Virus record (IMG/VR): IMGVR_UViG_3300009080_000013
Span: 1 to 60,547 of that record
Source of the DNA: a virus
Length of the DNA stretch: 60,547 nucleotides
Direction: 5' to 3' (one strand)
Part shown: positions 1 through 9,719 of the stretch, piece by piece
Layout of the letters: every line of letters starts with the position of its first letter
Position numbering within the stretch: position 1 is the stretch's first letter
Translations under genes and position numbers: made by a program
The notes under the pieces: model-generated
What the model was told of the DNA's origin: nothing
What the model saw: the letters and a program-made list of their open reading frames with translations, nothing else
The model's database searches: none

Positions 1-390
1 TAGTACCTTGAGTACCTGCTATTCCCTGACTTCCATTAGTACCTGAAGTACCTTGAGCTCCATTTGTACCATTAGTACCTGAAGTACCTTGACTTCCGTT
101 AGTACCTTGAGTACCTTGACTTCCGTTAGTACCTTGAGTACCTTGACTTCCGTTAGTACCAGTTGTACCTTGAGCTCCATTAGTACCAGTTGTACCTTGA
201 GCTCCGTTAGTACCTGAAGTACCTTGAGCTCCATTAGTACCAGTTGTACCTTGAGAACCATTAGCACCTGTAGTACCTTGAGCTCCATTAGTACCAGTTG
301 TACCTTGACTTCCCATTATTCCCTGAATACCAGTTGCGCCTTGACTTCCCATTATTCCCTGAATACCAGTTGCGCCTTGTGCTCCAATAG
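1..390 (-). repeat. Collagen-like coding repeats
   Basis: Direct repeats of 9, 18 and 27 bases encode Gly-X-Y triplets on the minus strand. Two adjacent 36-base copies, 309-344 and 345-380, differ only at the last base. Such arrays expand and contract by slippage, so copy number is likely variable between isolates and may be misassembled. Confidence 0.85.
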
Positions 391-1036
391 ACGTTGCTGC
401 TAGAGTAAATTCGCTTGCTGAATTATTCCAGACTAAAGAGTACCCGTCCTCCGAAGAAGTAGGATTTGCAACTAATGTATTAAATGCTTCTCCAACCATT
501 ACTGTTCCGTTTTCATCAGGCATGCGCCATGTTCTATTAGCAGTTAAATAATACGGAAATGCTCCTTGTGCTAAATCTATAGTTCCTGAAAAACCTGTTG
601 CTCCATTGCGACTTTGTATGAAAGGAGTATGAGTACCTTGTTCTACTCCAAACATTATACGATGACCTCCAATTGAAGTATCCTCTAGAAGCATTGATCT
701 AGAGAGCATCTCAATTGCTTCCGGAGCCTCTAAGTATAATTTTTCTAAAACAGAGCTTATATCTTCATGAATTTTAACAGGGCCTCCATTGAATAATATT
801 TCTGTTCCTGTTGAAATATCAATATTTCGAGTACCTGTTGTGTTTCCTATAATTAAAGTGTCTTCTAAACTTTGAGAAGCACCGGACGCATTTTCCCATG
901 TTACGTTCCCTGCTCCATCAGTTGCTAAAATTTGACCTAAACTTCCGTCGGTTATAGGTAGAGTAAATGCTCCATTTCCAATAGTTAATCTATCTACTGA
1001 TAGATTTATGTATTTTCTAGTTGTTTTGATTGGCAT
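1..1036 (-). CDS. Tail fibre with collagen-like C-terminal region (partial, 3' end outside window)
   Basis: The frame opens at an ATG at 1036 (MPIKTTRKYINLSVDRLTIG) and stays open to the window edge, so the C-terminus is missing. Residues 1 to about 210 form a non-repetitive region nearly identical in layout to the N-terminus of the next fibre gene (1079-3544). From about position 390 down to 1 it becomes Gly-X-Y triplets such as GTNGAQGTT and GSQGTQ, typical of phage collagen-like trimeric fibres. The shared N-terminus probably attaches to the virion and the variable C-terminus faces the host; this role is inferred. It is the downstream gene of a minus-strand fibre operon. The coding strand is certain from the Gly periodicity. 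The receptor specificity cannot be read. Confidence 0.8.
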   Translation of the reverse strand, partial: MPIKTTRKYINLSVDRLTIGNGAFTLPITDGSLGQILATDGAGNVTWENASGASQSLEDTLIIGNTTGTRNIDISTGTEILFNGGPVKIHEDISSVLEKLYLEAPEAIEMLSRSMLLEDTSIGGHRIMFGVEQGTHTPFIQSRNGATGFSGTIDLAQGAFPYYLTANRTWRMPDENGTVMVGEAFNTLVANPTSSEDGYSLVWNNSASEFTLAATSIGAQGATGIQGIMGSQGATGIQGIMGSQGTTGTNGAQGTTGANGSQGTTGTNGAQGTSGTNGAQGTTGTNGAQGTTGTNGSQGTQGTNGSQGTQGTNGSQGTSGTNGTNGAQGTSGTNGSQGIAGTQGT

Positions 1037-1078
1037 ATTTAAAATTCATTTAATTTATTTTTCTAATAACATTATTAT

Positions 1079-3544
1079 TTAAGCAAAAAATTGTATAACT
1101 GGCATTTCGTCTATTTCCCCATCTTGCTGTGAAGCTGTTGCTGGAAAAGATCCTCCACTAATTACTTCTGTTTCTTCAAACCATGCTACTGAAAGGGTAT
1201 CTGGACACTCTATACCATATGGCGTAGAAACATTTGAGTCTAATGAAACTGCTAATACCGCATCTTCTCCTCCGGTAAATGATAGGTTTTGTCCTACTTC
1301 AGCTGTCATTGTATATGATTGCACATCATTGGGATTAGTTACTTGATTGCTCTGTCCTACTAACACAGCAGTCGGTCCTGATCCTCTATATATTGCACAA
1401 CATGTGATACCATTTCCGGTAACTGCAAATGCCATTTTAGCAGTAGCGATCGTTATATCAGCGGGTATTGTGTAGTTTATAAAAAATATTCGACCAGTGC
1501 CTGCGTAACTTATCTTTTTTCCTTGCCATATTTCTATTCCTATCGTTGATATTAACCCTTTATTTCTTTCCCAACTAGCGTTACCCTGAGAATCTGACGT
1601 AAGAATTTTACCACTTCCTTCTTTTCCATCTTCTAATTTTAAAGAATAATTGTTAGATCCTCCTTGAACATTTATTTTCATTCCAATGTTAAGGGTAGAA
1701 TTTGTATTTATAGCAATATTTCCACCTAATACACTTGTTAAAGAAGCTCCGCTAGTGCTTACTAACTCAGTTTCAGTACCTGTCATATTAGTTCCAGTAG
1801 ACCCTGGGTTCATATAAATTCTAGATCCAGTGTTATTTACACCATCTCCGTTAACAGTAATAAGCGATCCAAATAAAGATGTTGTGTTTATATCGTTTAT
1901 TGCTGCTTGTATTCCGTATACTTTTGGTAAACTTCCACTTGTTACGTGAGTACCGCCTGATTGAATTATTGAACCTGATTTATTGCTTACATTAGTAGCA
2001 TTATTCATAATTGTCCAGTTTCCAGCGCTTGATGTTTTATTATTAGGATGATTTTGTATACAACTAAGTAAGCCTATATCGGAGTTATTAACATTTGCAT
2101 TTCCATGTAATCCAATTTTTATACCAGTCATTGACGTAGAACTAATTCCATTAGAAGATACGTTTAAACCTACACTATTCGCAGTGCTTATAGTAGAATT
2201 TTGACTTAGCTGCATGGTTGTGTCTACTTGTCCATTGTTTGCTATTAAAAAATAAATGTTACTGGCTAAACTGTTTATACCTAACGTTGATCCATTGTCC
2301 ATTAAACGGCCTACTGCTAGGTTATTGCTTGTATCTATTGTAAGGTTCCTTAATTGATTGCTTCCAGATACTAAATCTCCTATAGCAATTCCCGACGGTA
2401 TTGCTTGTGTTGAAAGAATACCGGTTGCATCTGCTGTTACCATTCTAGTTCCTATCCCTGAGAGCGCTGACATTTCAATTTCACTATCTTCATCTATTAC
2501 TAGCCCGGTACTTGTTGATCCTAAAGCATCTGTGCTAAGAAATTGAATTTTTCCTCCGTTTTCTTTATTAGCTATTACAAAATTATCGTTAACGGTACTT
2601 CCATACCCAATATATCCTTTTTCACCAACGTTATCATAAAAGTCTATGAAATTTTTACCTAACGTGCTCACTGTCTCTAATCTAAGTATGGCCGAATCCC
2701 CTTTTATATGAACTTCTTGTTGAGGCGTATTTGTTCCAACACCCAATCTATTTAAAGTATCGTTATATGCAAAATTAGCATTGTCTTGTTGCAGCTCTCC
2801 CATTGCTCCTACGAATAAAACAGAGTTAGCTGTACCACCTGTTATAGTGCTTCCTATAACTAATCCTCCACCTGAAACGTTCGCTAAAGTAAATTCACCT
2901 GCTGAATCATTCCAAATTAAAGAATATCCGTTTTCTGAAGAGGTTGGATTTGCAACTAGTGTATTAAAAGCTTCTCCAACCATCACTGTTCCGTTTTCGT
3001 CTGGCATGTACCATCTTCTATTAGCAGTTAGATCATAAGGAGATGTTGATTGTGCTAATTCAAGTCTTCCTTGAAAACCAGTGGTTCCATTAACACCTCT
3101 TATGAAAGGACCAGTAGCTCCTATCATTTCTAACATTATACGATGGCCTGTCGGTGAAGAATCATCTCTAAAATTAGCTTGAACGCCTAATACTAGAGAA
3201 ATCAATGATGTGGTCGCATTAATCTCTTTTGCTCCTTCTAAATTTAATATGTTTAATGCAGGGTCGGTGTCTCTATAAATTTTAACAGGGCCTCCGTCAA
3301 ATGATATTTCTGTTCCTAGTGATATGTCAATGTCTTGAGCACCAGTTATGTTTCCTATAGTTAATGTGTCTTCTAAACTTTGAAAAGAACTGGATGCATT
3401 TTCCCATGTTAAGTTTCCAACTCCGTCTGTTACCAAAATTTGACCTAAACTTCCATCAGTTATAGGCAAAGTAAATGCTCCATTTCCAATGGTTAGTTTA
3501 TCTACCGATAGATTTATGTATTTTCTAGTGATTTTAGCTGGCAT
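1079..3544 (-). CDS. Tail fibre, paralogue of the neighbouring collagen-like fibre
   Basis: This 821-residue protein starts MPAKITRKYINLSVDKLTIG. Its first ~220 residues align closely with those of the 1036-1 protein, including the shared stretches GQIL, WENAS and MPDENGTVMVGEAF. After that it has no collagen repeats. It carries instead a middle part with the phrase RLGVGTNTPQQEVHIKG, typical of beta-helical phage fibres with GxGTxxP repeats, Asn/Ser/Thr-rich beta segments, and a Cys-containing C-terminal domain. The pair looks like a tandem duplication followed by exchange of the receptor-binding part. It lies 42 bases upstream of its paralogue on the same strand. Function as a virion fibre is inferred from architecture. 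Confidence 0.75.
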   Translation of the reverse strand: MPAKITRKYINLSVDKLTIGNGAFTLPITDGSLGQILVTDGVGNLTWENASSSFQSLEDTLTIGNITGAQDIDISLGTEISFDGGPVKIYRDTDPALNILNLEGAKEINATTSLISLVLGVQANFRDDSSPTGHRIMLEMIGATGPFIRGVNGTTGFQGRLELAQSTSPYDLTANRRWYMPDENGTVMVGEAFNTLVANPTSSENGYSLIWNDSAGEFTLANVSGGGLVIGSTITGGTANSVLFVGAMGELQQDNANFAYNDTLNRLGVGTNTPQQEVHIKGDSAILRLETVSTLGKNFIDFYDNVGEKGYIGYGSTVNDNFVIANKENGGKIQFLSTDALGSTSTGLVIDEDSEIEMSALSGIGTRMVTADATGILSTQAIPSGIAIGDLVSGSNQLRNLTIDTSNNLAVGRLMDNGSTLGINSLASNIYFLIANNGQVDTTMQLSQNSTISTANSVGLNVSSNGISSTSMTGIKIGLHGNANVNNSDIGLLSCIQNHPNNKTSSAGNWTIMNNATNVSNKSGSIIQSGGTHVTSGSLPKVYGIQAAINDINTTSLFGSLITVNGDGVNNTGSRIYMNPGSTGTNMTGTETELVSTSGASLTSVLGGNIAINTNSTLNIGMKINVQGGSNNYSLKLEDGKEGSGKILTSDSQGNASWERNKGLISTIGIEIWQGKKISYAGTGRIFFINYTIPADITIATAKMAFAVTGNGITCCAIYRGSGPTAVLVGQSNQVTNPNDVQSYTMTAEVGQNLSFTGGEDAVLAVSLDSNVSTPYGIECPDTLSVAWFEETEVISGGSFPATASQQDGEIDEMPVIQFFA

Positions 3545-3638
3545 ACGTATAAGACTTATTTAGTTTATTTATCTAAATATGCCTTTAAAGTTTATGACAT
3601 AATACTAACGTTTAAATTAGATATAGTTTAAACTTTAT

Positions 3639-5381
3639 TTAAAATGTAATTGTATTGTAGCTAATTTTAATAACCAATTGCCCATCTCCTCCAGTACATG
3701 CAGTTCCTGGCCACATTTGAAACTGTAAAGCAGAACCTAAGTTATTCGTACCTGTAGCGTATCCTACTATTGCATCTGCACCTCCGCTTGACATGATTCC
3801 TGAAACAAAAACTTGTTGAGAACTAGGTACTTGAAAACCTCCAGCCCCAATTCCTCCACCTACAATATATGCAGTAGTTCCAAAATGGTATTCCCATGTA
3901 ATTTCGAATTCATAGTACTCATTTGATAAAGGAGCGGGTAGTAAATCTACTGTATTGTTTGCTAGTATATCGGCTGAATTATATGTATAAGTAGCACTAG
4001 GTGAAATAATAGAGCCTCCAGCAGATACTACAACTATTCTTACACTAGATAGTGTTTGAGTAAAAGTTATATCTATAGAGTTTACTCCATACGCATCTAT
4101 ATCACCATCTATTCTATCTCCGGTTACTGTATCTATTAAATCTACGACAACTGCATTTGTTCCTAATCCATGTGTTATAGTCTTAGTTATATTTGCGTTA
4201 AAATTTGTTATTTCTACATAAGATACGTTTTCAGTGCTTCCTCCTCCTCCTCCTGAATATGTTTTTTCATATTCTAAAGATACCATTATTTCTTCATTTG
4301 ATCCACCTGTACTGCTTCCTGCTAAAACGGTACCTTTCACTACAAGAATATCTCCGCTACTGACATCTATATCTAATCCACTTGTTTCTATAAGAAAGTG
4401 ATTTCCATCAACATTAGCCGTATTTAACGTTAAAACATTAGAACCACCTACTAAGTCAACATAATTAGTATCGTCAGCTACGCCATTTGGGTCGATTAAT
4501 TTACCTATACTTACGTCATAGTCAAATAAAGCATCTACACTAGCCGCTGTTGTATCTAAGTATTTTAAAACTATACCTTTTATTTTTAAATCAAAAGGAA
4601 TAGGCAGTACTGAATTATGTGTTCCGGTAGGACTTAAAGTACCTGCCCAATCTACATATTCAGGAACTGATCCAACTGCGAAATTAGTAATTAGTCCCCA
4701 TAGCATATCTTTGGTAGTTACCGAACCTCCTCCGCCACTTCCGTCGCAACATGTGAGTTTAAATATTTCACCACTTTCATCTGTAAAATATAAATCTTGT
4801 GTAGTTGGTGTATATGTAGTTGCTAAACCTGGGTCTCCAATCCATACAATGCCTGATCCAGTAGATGGCGTTGGCGGTAAACCTGGACTACCCGTGTTTT
4901 GTAATAACGTAAGAGCATATGAGGCTCCTCCTTCGCCTGTTAAGCTTACCCAGCCTTTTCCATCTAAGTAGCCTATGAAGTCTTCTCCAAACGCAGGCTT
5001 TTGATTTTGAATACCTGTGTATATTATTTCTCCAGGTATGCCTACATCGGGCCAGTTTATAAAGTCAGTATGTCTATACCGCTTAGCTTCAGCTATTTCC
5101 ACTAAAAAGGAATTACCCTCAGCTCTACCTTGAGAATCTATATTAAATGTAGTTGCTCCGTTTAATTTTAAACTAAAATTATTTTTAACATTGATTTGTT
5201 TAACATTAATACCATCTATGTCTTCTATAACATTAGTTTTTTCGTTATATGAAACGTTATTTAAAAACTCAAGTAACGCAAGTGACAAGTCATTAAAATT
5301 AAGGTTAGAAACCTCTACAATTGAACCTAAGCTTGAATTAGTTAATTTTCTTATATTTGAAAGTTTAGAATATATAGCCAT
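3639..5381 (-). CDS. Putative tail fibre/baseplate-associated structural protein
   Basis: 580 residues starting MAIYSKLSNIRKLTNSS. No family recognised. The N-terminal ~100 residues are mixed alpha/beta and repeat the SLKLNG/FNIDSQG type of segment seen in fibre necks. The rest is Gly/Ser/Thr-rich beta structure with polyglycine linkers (GGGGS at about residues 215 and 375). The domain order suggests several small beta domains joined by flexible linkers, as in host-contact proteins. It is the first of three consecutive minus-strand fibre-like genes, 94 bases before the 821-residue fibre. Structural role is inferred from composition and context. Confidence 0.6.
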   Translation of the reverse strand: MAIYSKLSNIRKLTNSSLGSIVEVSNLNFNDLSLALLEFLNNVSYNEKTNVIEDIDGINVKQINVKNNFSLKLNGATTFNIDSQGRAEGNSFLVEIAEAKRYRHTDFINWPDVGIPGEIIYTGIQNQKPAFGEDFIGYLDGKGWVSLTGEGGASYALTLLQNTGSPGLPPTPSTGSGIVWIGDPGLATTYTPTTQDLYFTDESGEIFKLTCCDGSGGGGSVTTKDMLWGLITNFAVGSVPEYVDWAGTLSPTGTHNSVLPIPFDLKIKGIVLKYLDTTAASVDALFDYDVSIGKLIDPNGVADDTNYVDLVGGSNVLTLNTANVDGNHFLIETSGLDIDVSSGDILVVKGTVLAGSSTGGSNEEIMVSLEYEKTYSGGGGGSTENVSYVEITNFNANITKTITHGLGTNAVVVDLIDTVTGDRIDGDIDAYGVNSIDITFTQTLSSVRIVVVSAGGSIISPSATYTYNSADILANNTVDLLPAPLSNEYYEFEITWEYHFGTTAYIVGGGIGAGGFQVPSSQQVFVSGIMSSGGADAIVGYATGTNNLGSALQFQMWPGTACTGGDGQLVIKISYNTITF

Positions 5382-5425
5382 TTATCAGTCCTACTATTTT
5401 TTTTTATTTATTATAATATACATAG

Positions 5426-6754
5426 TTAATTATTGCGAGACTTATTTATTAACTCTGTTTTATCGTCTATTCGAGACTCTTTAGAGAAATTGCCATCGAA
5501 AACTACACAATTCTCTAAATCGGCATTTATTATATTATCTAAATTACTATATATTGATGAAGACTTTATTTCATTTAAATATCCTCCATATGTGCAGTCG
5601 AATATTTTAGAATATTTTATATCGTTATTTGAATGTAAATTACTTTCTTTTATATTAGAATTCCTAATAATACACTGCTCAAATAAACAGTCTTCTAAAT
5701 CAGCTTCTATATGACAGTTAAAAAAGTCCATATTAGATAAAGAAAAACCTTTTTTTATCCTAGCATCTTTTACTTGGACTCTTTTTCTAGCTGTGTCAAA
5801 ATTTATGATAGCCTTATTCATTTCACAGCATGATATCAATTCAAATAACTTGTTTCTAATAACCGGATAATTAGATTCTACTAAAAAAGAATGTCTAGTC
5901 AAATCAACTACTAAATGTATGTCCGGATAATTATGTTTAAAAGTATCATACGTTTTAGTGTTGTCGATTACTCTTTGATATCTTTCAAGTAATTTCTGAA
6001 TTTTTCTCTTTTCATCTATGTTAAAAGAAAAGTTATTTTTTAAAGTTTCATATAAATGCTCAGCCGTGTAATTTATTAATTTAACAGACTCTTTCTTCTT
6101 TCTTTGGTAATTTTTTCCACCAGCATATTTTATTGACAGATAACCTTCTTGTATTTTAGAAAAATCTGTTCCAAAATTAGATGACCTTGGAAAGTTATAT
6201 TCCATAGGATTAGCTTTCTCTAAAAGAGATCCCGTCAGTCTACTTGCGTATAACTCCTTTGGATAAACAAAAATGGCTTTACTTTGATGAATCTTTTGCT
6301 TTTCAGATGAAGATTCTGGCCACATGTCAAATATGTTTTTTTCGTTTATGTTTAATATATATTTGAATTTATTTAATGTTTCTAATTTATTATCAAGATT
6401 TAAGTCCATTTCGTTTAATGAAACCTTGATATTCATATTAGATCTACTGTTTGTAAACCCATTCTCATTTATAAAATTAAGACATTTTAACATTATATGA
6501 ACGGCCTCATGATAAGGCATTAGATCTGTATCTATTCTATTCATCCTATGTCCTCCTTCAAAGTCAGGTGATATATAAATAGTCTCATCTACAAATCTTA
6601 TTTTAGATTTGTTATCTAAAGATATTACGTTCTTACCTAGATATTTTCCTAATTTAGAAGATATCTTTTTTCTAGATAAAGGTGAGAAAAATTGAAATGT
6701 AAATCCTACATTAGTATTATCAAAAAGAAACTTATTTTCTATATTATTATACAC
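5426..6754 (-). CDS. Amidoligase-like protein with pentapeptide-like C-terminus
   Basis: 442 residues with a GTG start at 6754. The N-terminal part carries phrases I associate with phage amidoligase_2-type proteins (carboxylate-amine ligases): GFTFQFFSPLSRKKI, PDFEGGHRMNRIDTDLMPYHEA, FINENGFTNSRSNMNIKVS and YLSIKYAGGKNYQRK. These ligases couple a carboxylate to an amine using ATP; the substrate here is unknown. The last ~130 residues are a different module with irregular five-residue spacing (NCHIEADLEDCLFEQCIIRN), like a short pentapeptide-repeat or right-handed helix. It lies immediately upstream of the fibre genes on the same strand, so modification of a virion or cell-wall component is conceivable. 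The family call is from memory and moderate. Confidence 0.5.
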   Translation of the reverse strand: MYNNIENKFLFDNTNVGFTFQFFSPLSRKKISSKLGKYLGKNVISLDNKSKIRFVDETIYISPDFEGGHRMNRIDTDLMPYHEAVHIMLKCLNFINENGFTNSRSNMNIKVSLNEMDLNLDNKLETLNKFKYILNINEKNIFDMWPESSSEKQKIHQSKAIFVYPKELYASRLTGSLLEKANPMEYNFPRSSNFGTDFSKIQEGYLSIKYAGGKNYQRKKKESVKLINYTAEHLYETLKNNFSFNIDEKRKIQKLLERYQRVIDNTKTYDTFKHNYPDIHLVVDLTRHSFLVESNYPVIRNKLFELISCCEMNKAIINFDTARKRVQVKDARIKKGFSLSNMDFFNCHIEADLEDCLFEQCIIRNSNIKESNLHSNNDIKYSKIFDCTYGGYLNEIKSSSIYSNLDNIINADLENCVVFDGNFSKESRIDDKTELINKSRNN

Positions 6755-6799
6755 GAGTAATGTTTTTTATTATTTATCCTATTCTCGTGATTTTTTTTG

Positions 6800-7024
6800 C
6801 TAATTAACTATTTGTATAGACACTTCATCTTTATGAATCCATACTTCTTTACCTGACACGAAAGCCTGTTCGTCTAGTATATCGTATAAATGTGTTTTTG
6901 TTGGATAGTTTGCTAACTGATAAACACCTGTTTCATATCTCCAAGCGAATTCAAATTCTTTCTTAACTATTAATTCAGGAAGCGTATCTAATTTATTAGA
7001 ATAATCTTTTATTATAATTTTCAT
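6800..7024 (-). CDS. Small hypothetical protein
   Basis: 74 residues (MKIIIKDYSNKLDTLPEL...). No family recognised. It has a compact alpha/beta composition with a Trp-rich middle and no membrane segment or signal peptide. It is transcribed divergently from the baseplate wedge gene and has a GTATAATATA motif just upstream on its strand. It may be the first gene of the minus-strand fibre operon. Confidence 0.6.
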   Translation of the reverse strand: MKIIIKDYSNKLDTLPELIVKKEFEFAWRYETGVYQLANYPTKTHLYDILDEQAFVSGKEVWIHKDEVSIQIVN

Positions 7025-7087
7025 TTTAAAACTTTTATATATTATACTAAATAAAAAATAAAGATAAATAAAAAAAAATACACTCTA
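7025..7087. promoter_or_regulatory. Divergent promoter region
   Basis: This 63-base AT-rich gap separates divergent genes. On the minus strand it reads TTTAGTATAATATATAAAAG about 15 bases before the ATG at 7024. That matches the recurrent TTTAGTATAATAT element found elsewhere in the window. On the plus strand an A-rich leader (AAATAAAAAAAAATACACTCTA) precedes the ATG at 7088, as is common in Bacteroidetes. Confidence 0.5.
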
Positions 7088-8749
7088 ATGGCTACAACGG
7101 CATCGAATTGGAAAATATTTAAATCATTAGATTATTCTGTACAGTTAATGCTTAAGCAAACTATAGAATATCTTTCTACTAAGTTTAGTCAAAGTCTACA
7201 GGTATTTACCGCGGCCAGTCCTTTTGGGCAGCTTCTTTTAGTTCTAGAAAATTTAAGTCAAATGATTTTTTATTACATAGAAGATGCTATAACTGAATTG
7301 AGTATGGAAGAAGCAACCAGGGTATCTTCCATTTATTCTTTAGCTACACTAGCTGGACATAGTCCAAGTAGAGCTATATCTGCAAGTGGACAGATAAGTA
7401 TATCTACTACCTCAGAATCAGCAACTGCCGATTTTGATACTGTGATAATTCCAAACTTAACAAAAATAAAGTCTAACAATAACGGGCTAATGTATGTATT
7501 AAGCCTTTCACAAGATGATATTAAGTTTTCAATGAAAGGAGTTAATAACGGTCTCTCCATGAAAATACTTCAAGGTAATATTGAAACACAAACATTAGTG
7601 GCTAAAGGCGAAGAAATAGAAAGTTTTTCTATTAACTCAGCTCAGAATTTTCTAGTTGATAATTACTTAGTTGACGTATATGTAAATGGAGAAAAGTGGA
7701 AAAAATTTAATTCTATATTAGATATACCTAGAGGTGAAAAAGGATATATTGTAAAAACAGGAATCACTACCGGAGTTGATGTATTCTTTGGAAACAATTT
7801 CTTTGGAAGAATTCCCGTAGAAGGCTCTGAGATAAAAGTTCAATATTTAGTAAACAGTGGAGCTTCTGGAAACATAACAACAGAACAAACTTCACAGGTC
7901 TTATTTGAATGGGCAGACACTGGTTTTACATTAGTAGGAAATGAAGTTGACTTAAATGAGTATATTGCAATTAATACGATTAACTCTCCACAGTTTGGAG
8001 CAAATCCTGAAGATTCAGAATTAACTAGACTTATTGCACCAAAGCAGTCTAAAAGTTTCGCTTTAGTTAATATAGATCATTATATAGCTGTTTTAACTAG
8101 GCTTAAAATATTTTCTATTATAAACGTATTTTTGGATACTAACGATAATCGATTATTAAATCTATTTTTAGTGCCTGATATCAATAATTTATTTAACACA
8201 GGTCAAGATTATTTTAACGTTAGCTCCTCTAAATTCATATTAAGCGATTTCAGAAAGAATGAAATATTAAGATATTTAAATATGACTGGCTCTAAACTAA
8301 TATCAACCGATACCAGAATAGTAGATCCGCTAATAAAAAAATACGTACTTAATATAAACACTATTGTATTTGATGATGTATCCACTGAAATAATAAAACG
8401 GGATATTTACAATAATCTAGGAAACTATTTTATTTCCAATAAAAGAAGGAACCGAATACCTAAAAGCGATTTAATAAGAACATTAGAAGACATTAATGGA
8501 ATAGATTCTGTTAATGTAAACATAGTTTCAGAAGCTAATGAAATTGCAGTTATGGATAATCCTAATTCTGAATTAATAGGACTAGACGAATTTAACGATA
8601 TAATAATAAAAGAATATGAACTCCCTATTATACAAGGAGGATTTAAAGACAGGTATGGAAATGAATATTCACAAGGTATATCTGATCAGGCATTGGGTTC
8701 GATTAATATACAAATTAAAAAAATAGTGCCTAGGCCCTTTGATAACTAA
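7088..8749 (+). CDS. Baseplate wedge protein (T4 gp6 / baseplate J-like)
   Basis: 553 residues. The central part reads GVDVFFGNNFFGRIPVEGSE followed by IKVQYLVNSGASGNI, the diagnostic baseplate-J/gp6 segment (usually FGDG..G..P..G..I.V.Y....G..GN). An N-terminal helical region with YIEDAI also fits gp6-like proteins. The role is a wedge subunit joining baseplate arms around the hub of a contractile tail. It starts the rightward virion block and its stop overlaps the ATG of the next gene by one base. T4 gp6 is about 660 residues, so this is somewhat shorter. The product is well supported; exact orthology to gp6 is inferred. Confidence 0.8.
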   Translation: MATTASNWKIFKSLDYSVQLMLKQTIEYLSTKFSQSLQVFTAASPFGQLLLVLENLSQMIFYYIEDAITELSMEEATRVSSIYSLATLAGHSPSRAISASGQISISTTSESATADFDTVIIPNLTKIKSNNNGLMYVLSLSQDDIKFSMKGVNNGLSMKILQGNIETQTLVAKGEEIESFSINSAQNFLVDNYLVDVYVNGEKWKKFNSILDIPRGEKGYIVKTGITTGVDVFFGNNFFGRIPVEGSEIKVQYLVNSGASGNITTEQTSQVLFEWADTGFTLVGNEVDLNEYIAINTINSPQFGANPEDSELTRLIAPKQSKSFALVNIDHYIAVLTRLKIFSIINVFLDTNDNRLLNLFLVPDINNLFNTGQDYFNVSSSKFILSDFRKNEILRYLNMTGSKLISTDTRIVDPLIKKYVLNINTIVFDDVSTEIIKRDIYNNLGNYFISNKRRNRIPKSDLIRTLEDINGIDSVNVNIVSEANEIAVMDNPNSELIGLDEFNDIIIKEYELPIIQGGFKDRYGNEYSQGISDQALGSINIQIKKIVPRPFDN

Positions 8750-8994
8750 TGACTAAAGATAGCATATATAGAGCAGCGTATAATAGAAAAAAGAAATTAA
8801 TTAATAAAGGGTATCAATACAAGGATACTATTTTAAAAAATACTTTATCTAGTCAAATGTATGGAGTAAACGATACTTTAGATACTTTTTTAGAAAACGT
8901 AAATGATATCGTGTATGAAAACATAGAAGCTGTAAAAACCATTAAAGTATTTGCAAATCCTGCCTTAGATAAGTACGATAGGGATATAAAATAA
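8749..8994 (+). CDS. Small hypothetical protein, translationally coupled to gp6-like gene
   Basis: 81 residues, start overlapping the stop of the gp6-like gene (TAATG). Lys-rich N-terminal half, then a helical acidic segment. No family recognised. Its position between a baseplate wedge gene and the terminase pair suggests a small virion or assembly factor. Confidence 0.6.
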   Translation: MTKDSIYRAAYNRKKKLINKGYQYKDTILKNTLSSQMYGVNDTLDTFLENVNDIVYENIEAVKTIKVFANPALDKYDRDIK

Positions 8995-9011
8995 AGTATT
9001 AAAATTTAAAT

Positions 9012-9719
9012 ATGCTCAAAGACAAAGAGAATAGAAAAGCTTTAAAAAGCGAAATAGAAAACTTGTTAAGTGGAATAAATCACGAAGAACATAATGATTT
9101 AAACGTAGATTCAGAATTACTTGAAGAAACTAAACCTGAAAGTCCTTACGATTTTGATGAAATGACTAGAGAGTTCAATAAAAAAGCAAAGGACATAACA
9201 GATTCTTTGTTTGAATATTATGTAGAACTAGGTGTATTAGAAGAAAACAATTACATAAAACTGAAAAAAGAAATGGACACAGTTAATATGTCAAACATTT
9301 TCTTTCAGATAAAAACTTTAAAGATTACTATAACTAAAATAATGGAGGAGATAACAACAGGTAACACTGCTCCTAGGTTAATGGAAGTATTTGGACAATT
9401 ACAGGATAAATTAAAAACCCTTGTTCAAACGCAGGCTAATCATATGTTATTTCTAGAAGAAACTTACAAAAAAATAAATAACGAAGATCCTAAAAACTCT
9501 AATAATACATTGAATAATTCAAATCAAGAAGGAGAATTCTTCATATCGGTTGGAACAAAAACAATGGTAGAAAGTTTGCCTGAATCCTCTGAAGAATATG
9601 AAATAGATACAGATTTAATAGACCCTTCTAAAAAGACAGAATTAATGAAAGAAAATAACATAGAAATAGAAGAAGAAAGTGGAGATTCAGATTTCATAGA
9701 TGTTACTGAAATAATTTAA
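9012..9719 (+). CDS. Candidate small terminase subunit (T4 gp16-like)
   Basis: 235 residues, ending five bases before the large terminase start. Predicted to be largely helical. The centre contains TAPRLMEVFGQLQDKLKTL, similar to the (P/A)R.YEV..QL phrase seen in T4-type gp16 small terminases, which form the DNA-recognition ring of the packaging motor. The flanks are low-complexity acidic (EIEEESGDSDFIDVTEII at the C-terminus). T4 gp16 is about 164 residues, so this protein has longer N- and C-terminal tails. The call rests on gene order and one motif. Confidence 0.5.
   Translation: MLKDKENRKALKSEIENLLSGINHEEHNDLNVDSELLEETKPESPYDFDEMTREFNKKAKDITDSLFEYYVELGVLEENNYIKLKKEMDTVNMSNIFFQIKTLKITITKIMEEITTGNTAPRLMEVFGQLQDKLKTLVQTQANHMLFLEETYKKINNEDPKNSNNTLNNSNQEGEFFISVGTKTMVESLPESSEEYEIDTDLIDPSKKTELMKENNIEIEEESGDSDFIDVTEII

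Noticed and set aside
19-288. Open frame rich in LKVLQVL repeats on the minus strand
   Set aside because: It is the out-of-frame shadow of the Gly-X-Y repeats of the fibre gene, whose true frame runs continuously from 1036 to the window edge.
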